Positions 44,201 through 49,230 of a stretch of 64,000 bases of DNA are shown piece after piece; within the stretch, counting starts at the first letter, position 1; each line of letters opens with the position of its first letter. Both the position numbers and the translations under genes were made by a program. The notes under the pieces are model-generated. The model was not told the DNA's origin, searched no databases, and saw only the letters and a program-made list of their open reading frames with translations. Source of the stretch: JAJYSO01 sp964579505 (lineage in GTDB: Bacteria > Bacteroidota > Bacteroidia > Flavobacteriales > Flavobacteriaceae); contig CAZOGC010000006.1 of the NCBI GenBank assembly GCA_964579505.1, positions 86,170-150,169 on the forward strand, written 5' to 3'.

Positions 44201-44685
44201 AGGTCTAATTTTGAATTTAAGACTGAATTTTGGTTGGTGCCGGCGGTTATGCCTCGCGAAATACTTCCGGTGGTGTTCAACCCGCTAAAAGGTTCAAAAT
44301 CTTTTTCGTCATGATTTTTTCCTAAGACATACAACCCTTTTTTGTTTTGCGGCGTAGGAACAATGCGACTAGGCTTAAATTGATAATATTTTTGTGTTAA
44401 AAAAGAGGGATAACGGCGATAGGAAACAATTAGTGAGTCGGTAATTTGTAGTAAACTGTCTTTGAGAAACAGCATGGCCTTGGCGTAATTTATCCGATAA
44501 GCTGTTGCCGGAATATGTTGTTGATGTGTGTTGCTAATCTGAAAGCCAAAAGGGTTGATGCTGAGGCTGTCTAGTTGAATACTGTCTTGTATAGCTACCT
44601 TTTTTTGTTGAAAAAGCAGGTCTTCCTGTTGTGCGGATGCCACAACCGGAAGTAAGAGGCCGATAAGTAAAACAAGTCCCCGCAT
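41275..44685 (-). CDS. Large predicted outer-membrane protein of unknown function
   Basis: 1136 residues with signal peptide (MRGLVLLIGLLLPVVASAQ). After an N-terminal ~110-residue region comes a segment LNTTGSISRGITAGTNQNSVLNSKLDLQISG, in shorter terms a conserved-looking Gly/Asn-rich start of a beta-rich domain, with GGDIDLAQENSYFGNFQKK further on. Long runs of alternating polar/aromatic residues and the terminal Phe (QLKAYF) suggest a large C-terminal beta-barrel. A calcium-loop-like motif DYNNDGVQDLGEFE lies near 820. Single gene, convergent with the efflux operon. I do not recognise the family; sequence style is like other very large Bacteroidota surface proteins. Confidence 0.75.
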   Translation of the reverse strand: MRGLVLLIGLLLPVVASAQQEDLLFQQKKVAIQDSIQLDSLSINPFGFQISNTHQQHIPATAYRINYAKAMLFLKDSLLQITDSLIVSYRRYPSFLTQKYYQFKPSRIVPTPQNKKGLYVLGKNHDEKDFEPFSGLNTTGSISRGITAGTNQNSVLNSKLDLQISGKISDKVRIRASIQDADIPIRESGYSQNLNEFDQVFIELFSHNWGIRGGDIDLAQENSYFGNFQKKIQGLSVHANLNPNGDATHIFAAGGLVRGVFTRNEFVGQEGNQGPYKLHGPNGQLFALIVSGSESVYVNGMLLKRGEHEDYTIDYNAGEIRFNPTYPITSDMRITVEFQYADRNYARIVATGGAEHRGKDWEIGGFIYSENDLRNQPLQQDLSDAQKYILAQAGDNDSLMVAPSVVKDKFSENKVLYKKDTLNGTPIFVYSINPNDQLYRVKFSLVGQNQGDYVIASETGISTIYKYVSPVGGIPQGNYAPLTRLYAPTKLQMAVIHGGYHPSEKTNIRFELAASLHDKNLFSSRNDGNNQGLAGHLEATQNLFTGTDSTRIDAFATVDFMQNRFQSIEPLYNVEFNRDWNLINPQGDKTYLNAGILYTHPQHGFARYNFQQLSYAHHFKGTRQVINAHLQLGKLTTDVRGSFLNSNGSRYSSTFSRLHTQAVYHYNPFWSGVRFDTENNQQTDKLLDSLTGLSQKYSSYTLFTGVGDSTAIYAEVGYTHRVTDSLYQTRLQQVARSDNYYVRAQLLNSAQAHLSIYVNYRQQKRIDQPENSIKSLNSRVLYHQFWLNRFLNWNTTYQTSSGTLPQQQYTYVEVDPGKGRYTWNDYNNDGVQDLGEFEIAPFPDEATYVRVFLPNRIFIKTRRNMLSQLISLNFSRLDASQETPSWWSHFYNQTSYLVDRRVKREGNSFNLNPFHVSGEELATNLNFRNTLYFNRGKQHYSTSYTYISSVAKNLLSTGIQESKLESHQLKFRHQLKKSWLFNYTMRVGQTSNHSESFHNRDYRINDFDINPKISYLLNENTQFSLFYQYSKRRNELGNLEQLSQQKIGASFRLSKAQKYAFSGAFNYVYNQFSGNAFSPVAYEMLQGLQPNQNFTWQVLFQKRITHYLDLNIAYYGRKSEGSPVIHTGSVQLKAYF

Positions 44686-44829
44686 CAGTTGATAAAACTA
44701 ATGCATGTTAAAAATATTTTCTGAGATGAGGTTAATATTTTTAGGTAAATAAAAATAAGTTTGTCCTGAATAAGTATATAAAACTGGTATTACTGACCAA
44801 ACTAACGGCTTTTGTACAGAATTTTTAAA

Positions 44830-45282
44830 CTAGGCGTTGTCTGCCGCAAACCATTCAGCATAGCTAGAATCGGTTTCTTGTAATTTAAGTGAATGCAATT
44901 GAATATTTTTTGGCAGGCGTTTGCTAATAGCTTCGGCAAAATGCGTAATTAACAACTCACTGGTGGGTTGAAAATCAGCTAAAATAACTTGATTGCCTTG
45001 GTCTAGTAAGGTTTTTCCCAACTCGCTATGTGGAGAGCTGTTGTTAATTACAATAGCATGGTCGTATTGGTCAACTACTTCTTCGTTTATAATCTTTTTT
45101 AAATCGCCAAAATCCATCACCATCCCGTGTTTTACATGGGTAGGGTCTGTAATGGGCTCGCCTATAATAGTTACATAAAGTTTATAGCCGTGACCGTGCA
45201 CGTTTCTACATTTTCCGTCATAGCCGTATAATGCGTGGCCGGTTTCGAAAGTAAAGCGTTTGGTTAATCTAATTTTTGCCAT
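44830..45282 (-). CDS. queD: 6-carboxy-5,6,7,8-tetrahydropterin synthase (QueD)
   Basis: 150 residues, the family length. Converts 7,8-dihydroneopterin triphosphate to 6-carboxytetrahydropterin in preQ0/queuosine synthesis. Zinc ligands His16 (ETGHAL), His29 and His31 (VHGHGY) and the catalytic Cys25 (KCRNVHGH) are all present, as are MDFGDLKK, the Asp-His pair in YDHAIV and the Glu of LQETDSS. Pyruvoyltetrahydropterin synthase is the near alternative. Stands alone with a -7 box just upstream. Confidence 0.92.
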   Translation of the reverse strand: MAKIRLTKRFTFETGHALYGYDGKCRNVHGHGYKLYVTIIGEPITDPTHVKHGMVMDFGDLKKIINEEVVDQYDHAIVINNSSPHSELGKTLLDQGNQVILADFQPTSELLITHFAEAISKRLPKNIQLHSLKLQETDSSYAEWFAADNA

Positions 45283-45302
45283 TTCTTCTTTTTTAGTGGT
45301 TA

Positions 45303-45310
45303 CAAAATTA
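45303..45310 (-). promoter_or_regulatory. -7 box TAATTTTG of queD
   Basis: Exact TAnnTTTG match read on the minus strand, 20 bases upstream of the start codon. Confidence 0.5.
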
Positions 45311-45371
45311 CGGAATGACAGGCAATTGTAGCGGTTATTTTGCGTAGAAATGGGGGCGGCTAAAACAGAAC

Positions 45372-46076
45372 TTATTCTGCCTCTTTTTCGGCTTTTCTTT
45401 GCTTGCGTTGCGCATTTCTGTAGGCTTTTAGTTCTTCGCCTTTACGCGGTAAAGTGCCAAAAACATGATCCCATAAAGTAGTAGAAACACCAAAAGCGCG
45501 ATCGTCTTCGCGGTAATGATGAATACTGTGGTTGTCCCACACCGCTTTAAAAAAACGATTCGGTGCTTTTATGGTGTGAATAGCGTAGTGAATACCCAAA
45601 TATACGGCATAGCCAATTAGAAACCCGGCTAAGAATCCATATACGTCATTGCCTAAAAATAGTAGGAAAAAGAAGTAGAGAATAGTGGCCAGCGCCAATG
45701 CTAAAATGGGAGGCATAGCTAACCGCGATTTATCTTTTGGATAATCGTGATGATTGCCATGCATGGTGTATGCTATTTTCTGTTTCCATGCACTATTGGC
45801 CGGGATGTGATATAAAAATCTATGTAAAAGATATTCAACAAGTGTGAAGATAAACCACCCCACAACAAACAAAAGTAGCATTGTAAAAGCGCTAAATCCT
45901 TTATAGGTTATTCCGTAATAAATCAATCCGGTAGAAACGAGCCCAAAAATAGTGAGCGGTACCGCAATATGGGTGTGCGTTAGTCTTTCTAGAAGCGGGT
46001 TACTAAATAGTTGAGCAGAACCTCTCATCTTAGGGTGCTCTAGTTTTGTGTATGAATAACTTTCTTGGTTTTCCAT
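45372..46076 (-). CDS. Membrane fatty acid hydroxylase (sterol desaturase superfamily)
   Basis: 234 residues with four membrane helices and the histidine clusters of the di-iron hydroxylases: LLHRFLYH, MHGNHHDYP, HYAIHT and NHSIHHYREDD. These resemble fatty acid 2-hydroxylases, which hydroxylate lipid acyl chains; Flavobacteriia are known for 2-hydroxy fatty acids and sulfonolipids, so this is a plausible role. The C-terminus is charged and coiled (AYRNAQRKQRKAEKEAE). Third gene of an operon, 14 bases after the deoxynucleoside kinase gene. Confidence 0.87.
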   Translation of the reverse strand: MENQESYSYTKLEHPKMRGSAQLFSNPLLERLTHTHIAVPLTIFGLVSTGLIYYGITYKGFSAFTMLLLFVVGWFIFTLVEYLLHRFLYHIPANSAWKQKIAYTMHGNHHDYPKDKSRLAMPPILALALATILYFFFLLFLGNDVYGFLAGFLIGYAVYLGIHYAIHTIKAPNRFFKAVWDNHSIHHYREDDRAFGVSTTLWDHVFGTLPRKGEELKAYRNAQRKQRKAEKEAE

Positions 46077-46090
46077 AACAGCAGGTTTAA

Positions 46091-46711
46091 TTAGGTTTTA
46101 AATAACCCGTGGAGTTCCCCGTCAATTTTGTTAATAATATCGCCAAGGTCTTCAGGGTCATCCACGAAGTTCGTATTATTTACGTTAATAATCAACATTT
46201 TTCCTTTTTTATAACTTTCTGCCCAAGCTTCATAGCGTTCGTTGAGCCGGGTTAGGTAATCAATAGAAATAGAATTTTCGTACTCGCGGCCACGTTTCTG
46301 AATTTGTGCCACCAAATTGGGTACGCTGCTGCGTAAATAGATCAGCAAATCAGGAGCTTGGGTAACGCTTTCCATCAAATCAAAGAGGGCTTTATAGTTG
46401 TCAAAATCACGAGTACTCATCAATCCCATTGCATGTAAATTTGGTGCAAAAATATAGGCGTCTTCATAAATAGTCCGATCTTGAATAATATCTTGACCAC
46501 TTTCTCTAATTTCTAATATTTGTTTAAAACGGCTACTGAGAAAATAGACTTGTAGATTGAAAGACCACCGATCCATTTTGTTGTAAAAATCTTCTAAATA
46601 GGGGTTGTCTAGTACTTCTTCGTACTGGGCTTTCCATTTAAAGTGTTTAGAAAGGAGTCTGGTAAGGGTGGTTTTCCCGGCGCCGATATTTCCGGCAATA
46701 GCTATATGCAT
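46091..46711 (-). CDS. Deoxynucleoside kinase (dCK/dGK family)
   Basis: Phosphorylates salvaged deoxynucleosides. 206 residues with P-loop GNIGAGKTTL (7-16), the ERS-like catalytic region QDRTIYEDAYIFA, dCK/dGK substrate residues in PYLEDFYNKMDRWSFNLQVYFL (shown in part as DRWSFNLQVYFLSSRF) and the lid DLLIYLRSSVPNLVAQIQKRGR. Exact base preference (dA, dC or dG) is not decidable. It follows the hypothetical gene by 6 bases and precedes the hydroxylase by 14. Confidence 0.92.
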   Translation of the reverse strand: MHIAIAGNIGAGKTTLTRLLSKHFKWKAQYEEVLDNPYLEDFYNKMDRWSFNLQVYFLSSRFKQILEIRESGQDIIQDRTIYEDAYIFAPNLHAMGLMSTRDFDNYKALFDLMESVTQAPDLLIYLRSSVPNLVAQIQKRGREYENSISIDYLTRLNERYEAWAESYKKGKMLIINVNNTNFVDDPEDLGDIINKIDGELHGLFKT

Positions 46712-46717
46712 AAGTTG

Positions 46718-47500
46718 TTAGTTTGGCAAGTTAAGTTTAAAGTGATACAAGATTTCTCCATCGTAAATATAAAGATTTTCGTGGGTCAAATAAAAATCTT
46801 TTGGATGAATAGATGGCAAATCTATGGGTAAAAACCGTGTCTGACTACTATTAAAGAGTTTTAGCTGTCGGCCTGTTTGTACAACCAAATAATGGTTATA
46901 GTAAGCAATCTTTGTAATAGAATCTGCCGGAAGCTGTTGTATAAAACTGCCATACACATTATACTGTTTTAGCTGATCAGGCGTAAGCACCCAACAGTAA
47001 TTAAAATTACTCTGTTGTTGGCGCACTTTTCCGCCAATAGGAGCAGTATGGTGCAGCATTTGCTTTTGTTTGTAGTTGTAGAGCACCAGTTCTTGAGTGT
47101 CTATATTGAAGAGCCATAAATTGTTGGCACTAGCCGGGGTAGCCGCCCCCACATTTATATAATGCGGTAAGGTGTTAAAGTTGATTCGGTTAATTTCGGT
47201 AAGCTTGTCGTCTAGTAAAACGACAGTATTCACAGCCTTGTAAAAGACAACAATTTTTAAAGGGTTTAAGATAGAAACACTACTGATGTTACCCAGCTGA
47301 ATATCACTAAATTGATATGTTTTTTGTGCAGCTTTTTTGTACAGTTTATTTTGTTGAATGGTGTATAAACTCCCGTATTTATCAACTCCTATAAACTGCA
47401 CTTTTTCCACTTTTTTTTGGGTGATGAGCTGTGCGGTAATTTCTTGAGAAAAGCCCGAAAAACAAAGAAAAAGAAAGCCTATAAATAAACCGATGCGCAT
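46718..47500 (-). CDS. Exported hypothetical protein, beta-propeller-like
   Basis: 260 residues with signal peptide (MRIGLFIGFLFLCFSGFSQ). No family recognised. The sequence has repeated beta-strand units of about 40 residues with patterns such as DKYGSLYTIQQNKLYK, NNLWLFNIDTQELVLYN and LYIYDGEILYHFKL, suggesting a small beta-propeller. First gene of an operon with the kinase and the fatty acid hydroxylase; a periplasmic role is all that can be said. Confidence 0.75.
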   Translation of the reverse strand: MRIGLFIGFLFLCFSGFSQEITAQLITQKKVEKVQFIGVDKYGSLYTIQQNKLYKKAAQKTYQFSDIQLGNISSVSILNPLKIVVFYKAVNTVVLLDDKLTEINRINFNTLPHYINVGAATPASANNLWLFNIDTQELVLYNYKQKQMLHHTAPIGGKVRQQQSNFNYCWVLTPDQLKQYNVYGSFIQQLPADSITKIAYYNHYLVVQTGRQLKLFNSSQTRFLPIDLPSIHPKDFYLTHENLYIYDGEILYHFKLNLPN

Positions 47501-47520
47501 AAATTAAATCTGAGTGTTTT

Positions 47521-47528
47521 CAAATGTA
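47521..47528 (-). promoter_or_regulatory. -7 box TACATTTG of the hypothetical/kinase/hydroxylase operon
   Basis: Exact TAnnTTTG on the minus strand, 20 bases upstream of the first start codon; no TTG at the usual -33 position. Confidence 0.5.
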
Positions 47529-47536
47529 ACAAAATA

Positions 47537-47552
47537 GCCCGAGTTGAAGGGC
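47537..47552 (-). terminator. Small hairpin, possible terminator of the ZIP gene
   Basis: GCCC/GGGC stem with an 8-base loop, followed on the minus strand by TATTTTGTT, about 50 bases after the ZIP stop codon. Only four base pairs, so weak. Confidence 0.35.
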
Positions 47553-47604
47553 AGTCAATAGTCTTAACGTAATTTTTGTAGAATAATTTTAAATAAAGCG
47601 CTCG

Positions 47605-48273
47605 CTATATAAAATAGGCGGTGCCTACCCCTAACATAATCATCAGTATTTTAGACCAGTTAAAATGATGATTTTTAGAAGACTCAAATAAAATGGTGGT
47701 CGATACGTGCAAGAAAATACCAATAACTACTGCATTGATATAATGAGCGGTTTGTGGCGAAGCGATTAAGGTTTGATGAAAAATGCTACCCAGAGGAGTC
47801 ATAAGAGCAAAAACGAGTAGAAAAACAGCTATTTTGGTCTTGCTCATTCCTGAATTTAATAAAAATGTAGAAATAATAATGGCTACCGGAATTTTATGAA
47901 TGACTACGCCAATTAACAAATGGGTGTCGTTGGCAATAGGAAATCCTTCCATAAGCGAGTGAATACACAAACTGATAAAAAGAAGAAAAGGGAATTGCTG
48001 TGTAGGTTCATCTATATGTGTATGTCCGTGCTCAGCTCCTTTTGATAAAAATTCTAATACCACTTGTAATAGAACGCCGCCCATAATCAACAGCCCAATG
48101 GTTGAAGAATAGTTTTGATAAACCTTTGGAAGAAACTCAAAAACGGTAACCGCTAAAAGCAAAGCCCCGCTATAAGACAGTAGGTGCTGTATGGCACGCG
48201 CCCCTTTTTTTATTAAAAAAGTAGCCAGAAAACCAAGTACAACCGATAAAAAGGGAAGAAGAATGCTCATCAA
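47605..48273 (-). CDS. ZIP-family divalent metal transporter
   Basis: 222 residues, about 7-8 membrane helices. The metal-binding helices IV and V are seen as HSLMEGFPIAND and GVVIHKIPVAIIIS, the H-x3-[EG] and H-K-x-P patterns of ZIP proteins; a His-rich cytoplasmic loop (EHGHTHIDEPTQ) lies between helices III and IV. Likely imports zinc, iron or manganese. Single gene; a -7 box is 20 bases upstream. Confidence 0.9.
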   Translation of the reverse strand: MMSILLPFLSVVLGFLATFLIKKGARAIQHLLSYSGALLLAVTVFEFLPKVYQNYSSTIGLLIMGGVLLQVVLEFLSKGAEHGHTHIDEPTQQFPFLLFISLCIHSLMEGFPIANDTHLLIGVVIHKIPVAIIISTFLLNSGMSKTKIAVFLLVFALMTPLGSIFHQTLIASPQTAHYINAVVIGIFLHVSTTILFESSKNHHFNWSKILMIMLGVGTAYFI

Positions 48274-48292
48274 AACAGGTTAAAATAGCGTG

Positions 48293-48300
48293 CAAAGATA
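48293..48300 (-). promoter_or_regulatory. -7 box TATCTTTG of the ZIP gene
   Basis: Exact TAnnTTTG read on the minus strand, 19 bases before the start codon. Confidence 0.55.
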
Positions 48301-48530
48301 AGAAGCTTAAAGAAATAATGGAGAAGCACCTTAAAATATGATATGAATTTTTAAAATGCTCAGTTTTTTAGAAAGAGAACAAAGAAAAAACATTCTTTTG
48401 AATTATACACTTACATAATACATTTAATAGGTGATACATTGGTATTTGAGTATTTTATTCTAAAACATCTCAATTCTAATTAAAAGAGGTGGGGATTTGT
48501 CGATGACCTATCTAAAAAAATAGTAAAAAT
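48301..48530. other. A+T-rich gene-free stretch upstream of the RNA candidate
   Basis: Part of the 591-base gap between the ZIP and BlaI genes. Apart from the ZIP promoter no gene, repeat or clear promoter is seen. Confidence 0.5.
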
Positions 48531-48640
48531 CAAGGAAGCCGCGTTGGTCTGAGGATTAAAATCTGTTCGACGCCGACGATAGGAGGCAAGTTATTTTAAT
48601 CCAGTGGCTGATGGTTCCGTAGTATTTTCTTCTTTTTTTA
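48531..48640 (+). ncRNA. Candidate structured RNA with pseudoknot
   Basis: An island richer in G+C than its A+T-rich surroundings. GGATTAAAAT (48553-48562) pairs perfectly with ATTTTAATCC (48593-48602). Outside it GCCGC (48538-48542) pairs with GTGGC (48604-48608) and GGAA (48534-48537) with TTCC (48615-48618). Residues 48543-48547 can also pair with 48573-48577 in the loop, making a pseudoknot. Two of these pairs are G-U on the plus strand and would be A-C mismatches on the minus strand, which supports plus-strand transcription. A T-rich tract (48624-48639) follows. It ends about 190 bases before the BlaI promoter, so it is likely a separate small RNA. I do not recognise a known family. Confidence 0.45.
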
Positions 48641-48803
48641 GTAAGTCTAGACTTTTTTGGTTATTTTTTGGGCAATGCAAAAAAGAACAGAAAATAGAAG
48701 AATAACTCAAATATTCTTTATATAAACACCTGTTAAATAGCTGATTATTATTATTCTGTAAACTTATTTCCTTATTTTTTAAATAAATTAACTACTACAA
48801 AAG

Positions 48804-48834
48804 TTGCGATACTATCATAATAGTTGTATGTTTG
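48804..48834 (+). promoter_or_regulatory. BlaI-gene promoter (TTG -33, TATGTTTG -7)
   Basis: TTG at 48804-48806 and TATGTTTG at 48827-48834 with 20 bases between, the Bacteroidota spacing. The -7 box overlaps an in-frame TTG at 48832, which rules that codon out as a start and supports the ATG at 48865. Confidence 0.7.
48811..48824. promoter_or_regulatory. Candidate BlaI operator ACTAT-cata-ATAGT
   Basis: Perfect 5-bp dyad lying exactly between the -33 and -7 boxes of the BlaI gene. It resembles the ACTACA/TGTAGT half-sites of BlaI/MecI repressors, and CTACTACAA and TTGTATG flank it. Fits autorepression. Confidence 0.5.
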
Positions 48835-48864
48835 TTTTATAGAATAATTCAAAACGAGAAAATC

Positions 48865-49224
48865 ATGACGAAGTTAACCATCAAAGAAGAAGAAATTATG
48901 CAGGCTTTATGGAAGCTGGAAAAAGCTTTTGTAAAAGATATAAAAGCCAATTTGCCTCGAGAGTTACATTACAATACTGTATCTACCGTTGTGCGCAAAC
49001 TAGAAGCACGTGGGTTTATTGGGCACGAAGAATTTGGAACTACCTATCGTTATTTTCCGTTGGTTTCTCGAAAAGAGTACACCTCTTTTATTATGAATTC
49101 AACTACCCATCGTTTTTTTAATGATTCATATAAAAGTATGGTGTCCTTTTTTGCAAAAGAAGAAAAAATAAGTCAGGAAGAACTCGAAGAAATTTTAAAA
49201 TTGTTTAAAAACAAGAAAAAATAA
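48865..49224 (+). CDS. BlaI/MecI-family transcriptional repressor
   Basis: 119 residues from the ATG at 48865 (the promoter lies over the alternative upstream start). Winged helix with LTIKEEEIMQALWKLEKAFV, the recognition helix part HYNTVSTVVRKLEARGFI and wing GHEEFGTTYRYFPL, then a helical dimerisation tail (SYKSMVSFFAKEEKISQEELEEILKLF). In known systems such repressors are cleaved after activation of a partner M56 membrane protease; that partner gene follows 6 bases downstream. No beta-lactamase gene is present. Confidence 0.93.
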   Translation: MTKLTIKEEEIMQALWKLEKAFVKDIKANLPRELHYNTVSTVVRKLEARGFIGHEEFGTTYRYFPLVSRKEYTSFIMNSTTHRFFNDSYKSMVSFFAKEEKISQEELEEILKLFKNKKK

Positions 49225-49230
49225 AGCCTT

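Noticed and set aside
48541..48580. tRNA-Leu-like segment (GGATTAAAATC with a following GTTCGA)
   Set aside because: The anticodon loop would be one base short, no acceptor stem pairs and no D-arm fits; the similarity to a tRNA is partial and coincidental. The structured RNA reading explains the pairing better.
48531..48640. SRP RNA, RNase P or tmRNA
   Set aside because: None of their conserved cores could be found; the length and pairing pattern do not fit.
48643..48654. Palindrome AAGTCTAGACTT followed by T residues as a terminator
   Set aside because: Perfect palindrome without a loop gives at most four base pairs in hairpin form; not convincing.
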